Assembly (NCBI RefSeq): GCF_052115385.1
Contig: NZ_JBFRGP010000004.1
Location: 248,001 to 312,000, forward strand
Source of the DNA: Dyella_D sp052115385
GTDB taxonomy: Bacteria; Pseudomonadota; Gammaproteobacteria; Xanthomonadales; Rhodanobacteraceae
Direction: 5' to 3'
Length of the DNA: 64,000 nucleotides
Shown here: piece after piece, positions 15,761 to 23,860 of the stretch
Layout of the letters: every line of letters starts with the position of its first letter
How positions within the stretch are numbered: position 1 is the stretch's first letter
Made by a program: the position numbers and the translations under genes
Notes under the pieces: generated by a model
Told to the model about the DNA's origin: nothing
Databases searched by the model: none
Seen by the model: the letters and a program-made list of their open reading frames with translations, nothing else

Positions 15761-18694
15761 ATGAATCAAGGCCTCGCGCCGCGCATGCGGCTTGGGTATG
15801 GAATGGCACGCAAGCCGCTCGCCGCGGCATGTATCGCCGCCTTGCTGGCATCCGGCATCGCCAACGCACAGGACAGCCCCGCACCCGCCAAGCCGGCGGC
15901 TGCCACGCCGCAAGCGCAGGGTCAGCAGACCCAGGACCCCAACAAGAAGCCGGCGCCCGGACAGGTCAGCAACCTGCAGGAAGTGGTGGTCACCGGTATT
16001 CGCGGCAGTATCGAGAGTTCGATCCGCGCGAAGCAGAATTCGGACAGCATCATCGAGGCGATTTCAGCCGAGGACATCGGCAAGTTGCCGGATGCGAGTA
16101 TCGCGGAGAGCCTGGCGCGGTTGCCGGGGTTGGCGACGCAGCGGGTGGATGGTCGTGCGAACGTGATCTCGATCCGCGGCTTGTCGCCGGATTTCGCGGG
16201 CACCACGCTCAATGGACGCGAACAGGCGACGATCGGCGAGAACCGGGGCGTGGAATATGACCAGTATCCGTCGGAACTGATCAGCGGGGCGGCGGTGTAC
16301 AAGACGCCGGATGCCAGTCTGGTCGGGCAGGGTCTGTCCGGCACGGTGGATCTGCATACGATCAAACCGCTGGATCTGCCCAAGCGCGCGATCGCGATCA
16401 ACCTGCGTGGCGAGCACACCACCAACGACAAGCTCAATCCGGGCTCGGGCGTGGGCGATATGGGCCACCGCGCGAGCTTCTCGTACATCGACCAGTTCCT
16501 CGACCATACCTTGGGCGTGGCCGTTGGCTTCGCCCAGCTGGATTCGCCGATCCAGGAGAAGCAGTACCAGGCCTGGTGGTGGAGCGTGAACAACGGCTCG
16601 GCCGGCATCGAGCAGAACTGGGGTGGTCCGCATACACCCGGTCTGCCGGACAACGTGCTTTCGCAGGAGGGCATGCAGTTGCGCGCGCAGTCGGAAAACC
16701 AGCTGCGCAACGGCTTGATGACCGTGCTGGAATGGGCGCCGGGTGAGCACTACCACACCACGCTGGACCTCTATTACTCGACCTTCAACGAGCGCAAATA
16801 CAAGAACGGCGTGCAATGGTCGAGCAGCCCCTACAACTCCAATGGCCTACCCGTATATAGCAACGTGGGTATTACGCCTGCTTTGCCGTATCCGATCGTC
16901 ACCTCCGGAACGATCAGCAATATCGCGCCGATCCTGCAGAACGAGTACAGCAAGGAGAAAGACAAGCTGTTCTCGGCCGGCTGGAACCATCAGTACGACT
17001 TCGGCAACGGCTGGGTGATCACCGGCGACCTGTCGTATTCCATGGCGAAGAAGCGGTTGCGCGACGCCTATCTGTTTGGCGGACTGGCCGGCAACCCGAC
17101 CACGGACGTGTTTTTCCGTACGCCCACCGGTGACGACTATCCGTACTTCCGCCCGGGAGTGGACCTGACCAATCCGGCCAACGTCGTGTTCACGGATCCG
17201 GACAACTATGGCTACAACGGCCGCGAGGAGTTCGACAAGCAGAAGGACACGATCAAGGCCGCACGGTTCCAGGTGTCGCATCCGGTGGGCTGGATCTTCA
17301 GCACGGTGGACGTAGGCGTTGCCTACTCGGAGCGCAAGAAGACCAAGCAGGCCGACGTGTTCTTCGCCTGGCTCAACGGCAACGGCAATGGCGATGGCGT
17401 GGGCAATGGACCCTATAACCATGCGATGGGCGTACCCGTCGGCTCGGCCTTCCTGCGCGGACCGACTTCGCTGAGCTATGGCGGTATCCCTGGCATCCTC
17501 AATTACAACGTGCTGGATGCGCTCGGAAGCCAGTTCTATCTGACCCAGCGCAATGGACAGTCGGACTGGAGCCGCAACTACTCGATCACCGAGAAGGTTC
17601 CGGTTGCCTATGCCAAGTTCAACATCGATACCCATCTGGGTGACGTGCCGTTGCGCGGCAATGTGGGTGTGCAGTTCGTTCGTACCGACCAGTCCTCCAC
17701 TGCGGTACAGACCAATGGCGATGCGCTGGTCGGTACGCTCAAGGGTGGCGTCAAGTACAACAAATTCCTGCCGAGCCTCAACCTGGTCGCGCAGATCGCC
17801 GACGGGCAGTACCTGCGCTTCGGCCTGGCCAAGACCATGGCGCGCGGCCGCATCGACGACGAGAAGGTGTCCAGCTCCGCCTCGGTCGCCCGTGTCACCG
17901 AAGGCCCGGCGGCGGGGCAGGTGTTGTGGTCTGGCAGCGGCGGCAATCCGCAGTTGCGGCCATATATCGCGGTGGGTACCGATTTGTCATGGGAAAAGTA
18001 CTTCGGCAAATCCAGCTATGTGGCCGTTGCGGTGTTCAACAAGAACCTGCTGAACTACATCTACAACAAGACCGTGCTGGACTTTAATTTCGACAAGGCC
18101 GGTTTCGTCAACGACAACCCCACGCTCCAGCCGACCAGTCCGATCGGCTCATTCACCCGCCCTGAGAACGGCACGGGTGGACGGATGGAAGGCCTGGAAC
18201 TCTCAGGTGCATTCGAAGGCGGCCTGATTACGCAGGCTCTGGACGGCTTCGGTGTGCAGGCGAATTTCTCGCTGACCAACAGTTCGATTCCCGAGAGTTC
18301 GGTGTCGTCCATTCCGGGAGGTCCGAAGACCTTGCCTGGTCTGTCGCGCAAGGTGGCCAACCTCGCCGTGTACTACGAGAAGTACGGTTGGTCGATTCGC
18401 GTGGCCGAGCGTTACCGCTCTTCGTTTACCGGTGAGGCCGTGCCGCTGTTCGACCAGCTCGGTTACGTAAAGGTGTTGGCTGATAAGCAGACTGACCTGC
18501 AGATCGGCTACGCCTTCGCTGACGACACCCGTTTGAATGGCTTGTCGCTGCTGCTGCAGGTCAACAACCTCAGCAATTCTGCGCAGAAGACCCAGCAGAT
18601 ATCCGGCTTGCCGAACAACGTGCAGGTGGGGAGGCCGTTGGATTACGTGACCTGGGGCCGCACGGTGATGTTCGGCCTGAATTACAAGCTCTAA
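15761..18694 (+). CDS. TonB-dependent outer-membrane receptor
   Basis: 977 aa. A signal peptide ends around ANAQ (36), followed by a Pro/Ala/Gln-rich linker and a TonB box-like LQEVVVTGIRGSIESSI. The plug contains IGKLPDASIAESLARLPGL and ISIRGLSPDF, and VYKTPDASLVGQGLSGTVDL is typical of the Xanthomonas/Caulobacter receptor subfamily (TIGR01782). The 22-strand barrel ends in Leu (VMFGLNYKL). Such receptors import carbohydrates or siderophores using TonB-ExbB-ExbD. The GGAGGA upstream supports ATG 15761, though an internal ATG (residue 15) opens directly on the signal. No degradative enzyme is adjacent, so the ligand is unknown. Confidence 0.92.
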   Translation: MNQGLAPRMRLGYGMARKPLAAACIAALLASGIANAQDSPAPAKPAAATPQAQGQQTQDPNKKPAPGQVSNLQEVVVTGIRGSIESSIRAKQNSDSIIEAISAEDIGKLPDASIAESLARLPGLATQRVDGRANVISIRGLSPDFAGTTLNGREQATIGENRGVEYDQYPSELISGAAVYKTPDASLVGQGLSGTVDLHTIKPLDLPKRAIAINLRGEHTTNDKLNPGSGVGDMGHRASFSYIDQFLDHTLGVAVGFAQLDSPIQEKQYQAWWWSVNNGSAGIEQNWGGPHTPGLPDNVLSQEGMQLRAQSENQLRNGLMTVLEWAPGEHYHTTLDLYYSTFNERKYKNGVQWSSSPYNSNGLPVYSNVGITPALPYPIVTSGTISNIAPILQNEYSKEKDKLFSAGWNHQYDFGNGWVITGDLSYSMAKKRLRDAYLFGGLAGNPTTDVFFRTPTGDDYPYFRPGVDLTNPANVVFTDPDNYGYNGREEFDKQKDTIKAARFQVSHPVGWIFSTVDVGVAYSERKKTKQADVFFAWLNGNGNGDGVGNGPYNHAMGVPVGSAFLRGPTSLSYGGIPGILNYNVLDALGSQFYLTQRNGQSDWSRNYSITEKVPVAYAKFNIDTHLGDVPLRGNVGVQFVRTDQSSTAVQTNGDALVGTLKGGVKYNKFLPSLNLVAQIADGQYLRFGLAKTMARGRIDDEKVSSSASVARVTEGPAAGQVLWSGSGGNPQLRPYIAVGTDLSWEKYFGKSSYVAVAVFNKNLLNYIYNKTVLDFNFDKAGFVNDNPTLQPTSPIGSFTRPENGTGGRMEGLELSGAFEGGLITQALDGFGVQANFSLTNSSIPESSVSSIPGGPKTLPGLSRKVANLAVYYEKYGWSIRVAERYRSSFTGEAVPLFDQLGYVKVLADKQTDLQIGYAFADDTRLNGLSLLLQVNNLSNSAQKTQQISGLPNNVQVGRPLDYVTWGRTVMFGLNYKL

Positions 18695-18705
18695 AGCGCG
18701 AGCAC

Positions 18706-18740
18706 ACGGCTCCCTCTCCCCACGGGGGAGAGGGAGCCGT
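18706..18740. terminator. CCCTCTCCC-type hairpin after the TonB receptor
   Basis: Perfect 15-bp stem (ACGGCTCCCTCTCCC / GGGAGAGGGAGCCGT) with a 5-nt loop, 11 nt past the receptor stop and 17 nt before the end of the convergent DUF899 gene. Its core recurs at 25220 and 30365, so it belongs to a repeat family that may also terminate transcription. Confidence 0.6.
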
Positions 18741-18757
18741 GGTGTTGAGGGCCAGGC

Positions 18758-19465
18758 TCAGTCGTCGTACTGCAGCTTCGGATACCAATCCTTCCCGCGC
18801 CCCTCCGGCGTCATATCGAGCAAGGTCCAGATCGGCATCGGGTCCGGCGCGCCGCGCGGGTCCTGGCCTGGATCGGCGGTCTCCATGCTCATTTCCTCGC
18901 TCCAGAAATGCCGGATCGTGCCATCGCGCCGGGTGAACACATTGAGCGACGGCATGTCGCTGCCATCCGGCGCGATGCCGCGGAAATCGCGCGTGTAATC
19001 GCCATTGAGGTCGGTATACAAGGGCAGGTCGCGCCAGCCGCGCTCCTGCTTGAAGGCGAGCAGGCGCTCGATCGGCGCGCCGGCCACCACCGCCAGCGCC
19101 ACGCGTTGCTGGATATCGCGGGCCTCGCCATTCCATGCACCCAATAGCGAGGTGCACATCGGGCAGGGACGTTCGCGCTTGGCGCCGAACATATAGCTGT
19201 AGACCAGCAGGGTCTGCTTGTCGCCGAACAGGCTGGCGAAATCGAGCGGACCTTGCGCGCCTTCGAAGCGATAGTCGCCGGTGATCGCCGGACCGCGCGG
19301 CAAGCTGCGGCGCTGCTCGGCGACGCGTTCGATCTGGCGGCGCAGTTCGATCTCTTCGGCCAATAGCGCCGTACGCGCCTTGCGGTATTCGGCGCTCTCG
19401 CCGGGGATGGTGACGCCGGAGCGTGCGGCCAGGTCGGTGGCGGGAACCAGGGGAGTTGCACTCAT
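18758..19465 (-). CDS. DUF899 thioredoxin-fold protein
   Basis: 235 aa, cytosolic. It has the DUF899 features EYRKAR..LL..EIELRR, the thioredoxin-like core FGDKQTLLVYSYMFG, a CPMC pair in RPCPMCTSLLGAWNG, and a C-terminal tail with GKDWYPKLQY. The CxxC suggests a thiol redox activity. Downstream of a GST gene on the same strand with a 28-nt gap, so probably co-transcribed. AGGAGG nine bases ahead supports ATG 19465. Precise role unknown. Confidence 0.85.
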   Translation of the reverse strand: MSATPLVPATDLAARSGVTIPGESAEYRKARTALLAEEIELRRQIERVAEQRRSLPRGPAITGDYRFEGAQGPLDFASLFGDKQTLLVYSYMFGAKRERPCPMCTSLLGAWNGEARDIQQRVALAVVAGAPIERLLAFKQERGWRDLPLYTDLNGDYTRDFRGIAPDGSDMPSLNVFTRRDGTIRHFWSEEMSMETADPGQDPRGAPDPMPIWTLLDMTPEGRGKDWYPKLQYDD

Positions 19466-19493
19466 CTTGTCGTCCTCCTGCGGGTGGGGAAGG

Positions 19494-20153
19494 TCAATCG
19501 CGATCCGGCGCGCCGAGCGGGAACAGCGGGCGATAGGGCCGTGCCTCGTTCACCGCACGCGCGAACGAAGGCCGTGCGAGCAGGCGCTTGCGGTAGGCGA
19601 TGACGTTGGCGAATGCCGGATCGATCGGGTGGGTCCAGTCGGCGTAGAACAGGAACGGCGCCGCGCCGCAATCGGCGAGCGTGAAGCGGTCGCCAACCGC
19701 CCAGGTGCGGTCGGCCATGGTGCGGTCGAGCCAGCCATAGGCGGCTTCGAGCATCTGGCGTGCTTCCTTGACGCCATGCACATCCTGGGTGCCTTGCGGG
19801 CGGATCGCATCGAACACCACTTTCTGTTGCGGCGTGGAAATGTAGTTGTCGAAGAAGCGGTCCATCGCGCGCACCTCCAAGGCGTCGCGCGGATCTTCCG
19901 GCAGCAGGCGCACCGGGCCGGCGTGATGCAGCCCCAGGTATTCGATGATGGTGCTTGCCTCCGCCACCATGCGCCCGTCGTCGACCAGCACCGGGAAGCG
20001 CTTGACCGGCCACATCTGCAGCCACTCCTGGATCGCCTGCGGATGCTCGGGCGACAGCTCGTGCCATTCGAATGGCGTGCCGTTCTCGTACAGCGCGATC
20101 AGCACCTTCTGGCTGTAGGAGGAGAACGGGTGGGCGTAGAGCTGCAGGGCCAT
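19494..20153 (-). CDS. Glutathione S-transferase family protein
   Basis: 219 aa. The N-terminal thioredoxin-fold domain has LYAHPFSSYSQKVLIALYE and the cis-Pro region KRFPVLVDDGRMVAEASTIIEYL, the typical glutathione site. A C-terminal all-alpha domain follows (WAVGDRFTLADCGAAPFLFY, the conserved Asp-containing N-capping motif). It probably conjugates or isomerises electrophiles. First gene of a likely two-gene unit with DUF899. Substrate unknown. Confidence 0.9.
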   Translation of the reverse strand: MALQLYAHPFSSYSQKVLIALYENGTPFEWHELSPEHPQAIQEWLQMWPVKRFPVLVDDGRMVAEASTIIEYLGLHHAGPVRLLPEDPRDALEVRAMDRFFDNYISTPQQKVVFDAIRPQGTQDVHGVKEARQMLEAAYGWLDRTMADRTWAVGDRFTLADCGAAPFLFYADWTHPIDPAFANVIAYRKRLLARPSFARAVNEARPYRPLFPLGAPDRD

Positions 20154-20224
20154 GGGAATTCCAGTCGTTTCGAGGGGACATGAAGGCGACGAACGGGCGG
20201 TTGTCGAATCGACATCGTTTCACT

Positions 20225-20357
20225 CGTCATTCCGGCGCAGGCCGGAATCCAGTAGCGATCGCGTCAGGTCAAGTGAAGGCGCCCCACGCGATGCTCTTGG
20301 TTTCGCGCGACAACCGGGCGCTACCGCTACTGGATTCCGGCCTGCGCCGGAATGACG
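20225..20357. repeat. Long inverted repeat, CATTCCGGCGCAGGCC type
   Basis: Two perfectly complementary 33-nt arms (20225-20257 and 20325-20357) enclose 67 nt. Each arm contains CATTCCGGCGCAGGCCGGAA or its complement, itself partly palindromic. It fills the divergent spacer between the GST and MarR genes. The sequence type is a dispersed palindromic repeat known from xanthomonads and relatives. No transposase is present. Confidence 0.85.
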
Positions 20358-20385
20358 GCTGTCAAGGCATATGCGAAGGAAGACT

Positions 20386-20414
20386 TTGCAGTTCTCCTTC
20401 GTAACCGCTACGAT
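20386..20414 (+). promoter_or_regulatory. Sigma-70-like promoter of the MarR operon
   Basis: TTGCAG (20386-20391) and TACGAT (20409-20414) are separated by 17 bp. The start site would fall only a few bases before ATG 20423, so the transcript would be leaderless or nearly so. Confidence 0.55.
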
Positions 20415-20422
20415 GCCGCCCC

Positions 20423-20890
20423 ATGCCCACCCCAGCCCCCCGGCCCGACGCTACCCACGCCCTCGCGGTGGAAATGCGCATGGTGTTCGGCCAGCTCGCG
20501 CGCCGCCTGCGCAAGCAGGGCCGCACGGATCAGTTGACCTCCGCGCAGACCTCGGTGCTGATCCAGCTCGAGCGCCACGGCGCCGCCACGGTGACCGCGC
20601 TGGCGCATGCCGAGGGTGTGCGGCCGCAGTCGATGGGTGCCACCGTGGCCTCGCTCGAAGCGCTGGAGCTGGTGGCCGGCGCGCCGGATCCGGCCGATGG
20701 CAGGCAGACGCTGTGGACGCTCACGCCGGCCTGCCACGAACTGGTGCGCGCCAGCCGCGCCGCGCGCGAGGACTGGCTCGACCGCCTGCTGCGCGAGCAG
20801 CTCGACGAACGCGAGCAGGCCCAGCTCGCCGCCACGATGCCGCTGCTGCGCCGCCTGCTCGATGCGTCGACGGAGCCGCGCGTCCCCTGA
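20423..20890 (+). CDS. MarR family transcriptional regulator
   Basis: 155 aa. The winged helix is clear: QLTSAQTSVLIQLERHGAATVTALAHAEGVRPQSMGATVASLEALELV and wing APDPADGRQTLWTLT. MarR proteins usually repress adjacent exporters and detoxifying enzymes and are released by phenolic ligands. It leads a cluster with an isochorismatase-fold protein (59-nt gap) and an MFS exporter, consistent with local control. Confidence 0.9.
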   Translation: MPTPAPRPDATHALAVEMRMVFGQLARRLRKQGRTDQLTSAQTSVLIQLERHGAATVTALAHAEGVRPQSMGATVASLEALELVAGAPDPADGRQTLWTLTPACHELVRASRAAREDWLDRLLREQLDEREQAQLAATMPLLRRLLDASTEPRVP

Positions 20891-20949
20891 GTGTGTTCTC
20901 CCCCGCGCGCCCGCGCGGCGCGTGTCCCCGCACGTAACGGAGTTTCCGC

Positions 20950-21507
20950 ATGAGCATCACCGCGATCGACGCGAAGACCGCACTTATCCTGATCGACCTG
21001 CAGAAGGGCATCGTCGCCTATCCGACCGCGCATCCCGTCGATGCCGTGATCGAGCACGCGCGCCAACTGGCCGATGCGTTTCGCCAACACCAACTGCCGG
21101 TGGTGCTGGTGAACGTCACCGGTGGCGCTCCAGGCCGCGTCGAGCAGCGTGCAGCTGGCGAGCGCCCGGCGGACTGGGCCGAGCTGGTGCCTGAGCTGGA
21201 CGTGCAGCCCAGCGATCACCGCGTCAGCAAGCAGACCTGGGGCGCGTTCGCCAGCACCGATCTGGGCGATGAGCTGCGCAGGCAAGGCGTCACCCAGGTG
21301 GTGATCGGTGGCGTGTCCACCAGCATCGGCGTGGAATCCACCGCGCGCCAGGCGTTCGAAGCGGGCTTCAACGTGACGCTGGCGATCGACGCGATGACCG
21401 ACACCCGCGCCGAAGCGCACGACAACAGCATCGCGCGCATCTTCCCGCGCCTGGGCGAAACCGGCACGACGCGCGAGATCATCGAACGTCTCGACGCACG
21501 CGCATGA
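20950..21507 (+). CDS. Isochorismatase-fold protein lacking the catalytic cysteine
   Basis: 185 aa with the family fold. Asp16 (LILIDLQKG) and Lys94 (HRVSKQTWGAF) of the triad are present. The nucleophile position in GGVSTSIGVESTAR is Gly127 where active members have Cys (GVATNICVEST-type). It therefore cannot work by the usual thiol mechanism. It may bind a ligand, use another chemistry, or act with a partner. It sits between a MarR gene and an MFS exporter, and its stop overlaps a short open frame starting at 21504. Confidence 0.85.
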   Translation: MSITAIDAKTALILIDLQKGIVAYPTAHPVDAVIEHARQLADAFRQHQLPVVLVNVTGGAPGRVEQRAAGERPADWAELVPELDVQPSDHRVSKQTWGAFASTDLGDELRRQGVTQVVIGGVSTSIGVESTARQAFEAGFNVTLAIDAMTDTRAEAHDNSIARIFPRLGETGTTREIIERLDARA

Positions 21508-21541
21508 GCGACGCCACCGCCACCGGCAAGGACGCGCGCCG

Positions 21542-22828
21542 GTGCTAGGCGCGTTCCGCTCGCTGCGCAGCTACAACTACCGTGTGTGGTCGGCGGGCGG
21601 CCTGGTCTCCAATGTCGGCACCTGGATGCAGCGCACCGCGCAGGACTGGCTGGTGCTCACCGAGCTGACCCACAAGAACGCCACCGCGGTGGGCATCGTG
21701 ATGGCCTTGCAGTTCGGTCCGCAGCTGCTGCTGTTGCCGCTGACGGGCTATGCGGCCGACCATCTGGATCGGCGCAAGCTGCTGTTGGTGACCCAGGCGC
21801 TGATGGGCCTGCTGGCGCTGGGCCTGGGCCTGCTGACCCTGGCCGGGTGGGTGCGGCTATGGCACGTGTACGTATTCGCCGGGCTGCTCGGCGCGGTGGC
21901 GGCGTTCGATGCGCCTGCGCGGCAGACCTTCGTGTCGGAACTGGCTGGCGAGAACGATCTCTCCAACGCGGTGGCGCTCAACTCCACGTCGTTCAATGCC
22001 GCGCGCATGATCGGTCCGGCGGTGGCCGGCGCGCTGCTGGCGTCGATGAGCGCGGGCTGGGTGTTCCTGCTCAATGCCTTCTCGTATGTGGCGGTGCTCG
22101 CTTCGCTGGGCCTGCTGCGCACGGCCGAGTTTCATCCGCGGCTGCGTGCGGAGCATCGCCGCGGCGGCCTGATGGAAGGCTTCCGCTATGTGTGGGGCCG
22201 GCGCGATCTGCGCGCGGTGCTGCTGATGCTGTTCCTGATCGGCACCTTCGGCCTGAACTTCCCTATCTTCATTGCCGCGATGGTGGTGAAGGTTTTCCAC
22301 GGCGAGGCGAACCAGTACGGCCTGCTGACCTCGCTGATGGCTGCCGGTTCGGTCGCCGGCGCGCTGTTCGCCGCGCAGCAGGCGCGGCCGCGGCTGGGTT
22401 ATCTGCTCGGTGCGGCGTTGTGCTTCGGCATCGGCTGCGTGCTGGCGGCGGTGATGCCCACCTATGTGTGGTTCGGCGTAATGCTCATGCTGGTGGGCAT
22501 GGCTGCGCAGACCTACACCACCTCCACCAACAGCCTGGTGCAGTTGTCGACCGAGCCGGCGATGCGCGGACGGGTGATCGCCATCCAGTTCGCCATCGCC
22601 ATGGGCGGCACGCCGATCGGCGCGCCGCTGGTGGGCTGGGTGGCGGACACGCTGGGGCCGCGCTGGTCGCTGGGCCTGGGTGCGTTGTCCGGGTTGGCGG
22701 CGGTGGCGGTCGGCTTGCGCTACTTCGTGCGCTATCGGCAGTTGCGCATGTTCGTCGAGGGTGGGCGTTTGCGTTTCAGCGTGTCGCTGACGACTGAAGC
22801 GAGCCGGGCGGTGGCGGAAAAAGCCTGA
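21542..22828 (+). CDS. MFS transporter (EntS/MFS_3-like exporter)
   Basis: 428 aa, about 12 membrane helices. Motifs: RTAQDWLVLTEL, GYAADHLDRRKLLL (motif A type), DAPARQTFVSEL and RGRVIAIQFAIAMGGTPIGAPLVGW, typical of the enterobactin-exporter-like MFS_3 group. Probable drug or metabolite efflux across the inner membrane. GTG 21542 is chosen because AAGGA at 21528-21532 is well spaced. An upstream ATG (21504), overlapping the stop of the preceding gene, opens a 14-codon frame (MSDATATGKDARRC) that ends just past the GTG and may couple translation. Confidence 0.88.
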   Translation: MLGAFRSLRSYNYRVWSAGGLVSNVGTWMQRTAQDWLVLTELTHKNATAVGIVMALQFGPQLLLLPLTGYAADHLDRRKLLLVTQALMGLLALGLGLLTLAGWVRLWHVYVFAGLLGAVAAFDAPARQTFVSELAGENDLSNAVALNSTSFNAARMIGPAVAGALLASMSAGWVFLLNAFSYVAVLASLGLLRTAEFHPRLRAEHRRGGLMEGFRYVWGRRDLRAVLLMLFLIGTFGLNFPIFIAAMVVKVFHGEANQYGLLTSLMAAGSVAGALFAAQQARPRLGYLLGAALCFGIGCVLAAVMPTYVWFGVMLMLVGMAAQTYTTSTNSLVQLSTEPAMRGRVIAIQFAIAMGGTPIGAPLVGWVADTLGPRWSLGLGALSGLAAVAVGLRYFVRYRQLRMFVEGGRLRFSVSLTTEASRAVAEKA

Positions 22829-22849
22829 CCTGAAAAAAACGTGGCCCGG

Positions 22850-22888
22850 AAAAAAAGCCGCGCCCGCCGGGTGTGTCGGCGGACGCGG
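22850..22888 (-). terminator. Rho-independent terminator, minus strand
   Basis: Read on the minus strand: CCGCGTCCGCCG, a 7-nt loop, CGGCGGGCGCGG (12-bp stem, one mismatch), then C and seven Ts (A-run at 22850-22856 on the plus strand). It ends the transcript of the exported-protein gene at 23026-23496 and sits close to the convergent MFS stop. Confidence 0.8.
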
Positions 22889-22975
22889 GAAATTGCGCCT
22901 ACAGGGGTGGAGGCGCGAGCTACGAGGTTGGTCCGGCTTCCCGGCCGGGCGCGCGAGATATGCCGACCAGGGCGT

Positions 22976-23001
22976 GAGGCGGCCGTGAAAACGGCCGCCT
23001 C
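22976..23001. terminator. GNRA-looped hairpin downstream of the small exported protein
   Basis: Perfect 11-bp stem GAGGCGGCCGT / ACGGCCGCCTC closed by the tetraloop gaaa, 24 nt past the stop of the minus-strand gene. A first pause or 3'-stabilising hairpin ahead of the full terminator at 22850-22888. Confidence 0.5.
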
Positions 23002-23025
23002 CGCGATTCGCTCACGGCGAGGGGA

Positions 23026-23496
23026 TTACTGCGGCGCGATGTGAGTGCTGCACTCCACCGGGTCGCTGCAGGGCAGGTCCATGGCGCGCAGGTTGAGCGA
23101 GCCGTCCGCCGCCGGGGTGGCGGTCACCTGCACGGTGCCGTCGGCGTACACGATCTCGCCGGTGGTCGGAGTGGTGCTGCCGGTCGGGGCCACGCTGAGG
23201 TTGGCGCCGATGCCCATCGGCAGCACCAGGAACTGGCCGCCGGCAGTGGCGAAGGCGCCGAGCACGCGGCCGTTGGCATGGTTGACCTGCACGTAGCGCA
23301 CGCCATCGCGCTCGAACACGTAGACGTGCCAATGCGGGCTGGCGCTGACGTCGGGCGCATTGGGCCAGGCCTGGCCCAGGCCGGAGGCGGGCTGGCTGGC
23401 CTGGGCCGCCAGCGGCGACAGGGCAAGCGCGAACAGGACGAGCAGACCGCGCCGGACCAGCCGGCGTGCACTGCGCTGCGTGTTGGATTGGGTCAT
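23026..23496 (-). CDS. Exported protein of unknown function
   Basis: 156 aa. A basic N-terminus (RSARRLVRRG) and hydrophobic stretch (LLVLFALALSPLAAQA) give a signal peptide. The mature part has HVYVFERDGVRYVQVNHANGRVLGAFATAGGQFLVLPMG and a conserved-looking pair of Cys near the C-terminus (LPCSDPVECS). No family recognised. ATG 23496 has AAGGGGA seven to eight bases ahead. It is divergent from the monoheme protein gene across a 364-bp spacer. Confidence 0.7.
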   Translation of the reverse strand: MTQSNTQRSARRLVRRGLLVLFALALSPLAAQASQPASGLGQAWPNAPDVSASPHWHVYVFERDGVRYVQVNHANGRVLGAFATAGGQFLVLPMGIGANLSVAPTGSTTPTTGEIVYADGTVQVTATPAADGSLNLRAMDLPCSDPVECSTHIAPQ

Positions 23497-23860
23497 GGCA
23501 TTTCCCCTTGCATGGATGTGATGGTTACGCACTGCACGAGCGCCCCCAAGGCTAGCGCCGTCCGCTCGCAGATGCTGGGACGTCCGGGCAGGCTTTCAAC
23601 GCAATACCGGTTCTTTAGACAGACTCCCGACCGTCACACCGTCTGCACGGCCCTGGCGCGACCTTACCGCCGCTGCGCCAGGGGGGCGCCACAGGGGGCA
23701 AGACCAACACCATCTCCCAGCCCAGGGTTCCTGGCGACGCAGGTCGCCGGCAAGCGATCGGCATGAGGCCGGTCCGGGGCCAGCCGTATCCGGACAGACG
23801 CAGGCGCGGACGCAAGGTCCGCGCCCAGGGGGTTCATCTATCCAACAGGGAGCAGATGCA
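23497..23860. promoter_or_regulatory. Divergent spacer (364 bp) with a leader hairpin
   Basis: No credible gene is seen. At 23803-23825 there is a perfect hairpin GGCGCGGAC-gcaag-GTCCGCGCC, 35 nt before the start of the heme-motif gene, probably in its mRNA leader. No clear -35/-10 pair was recognised for either flanking gene. Confidence 0.35.
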
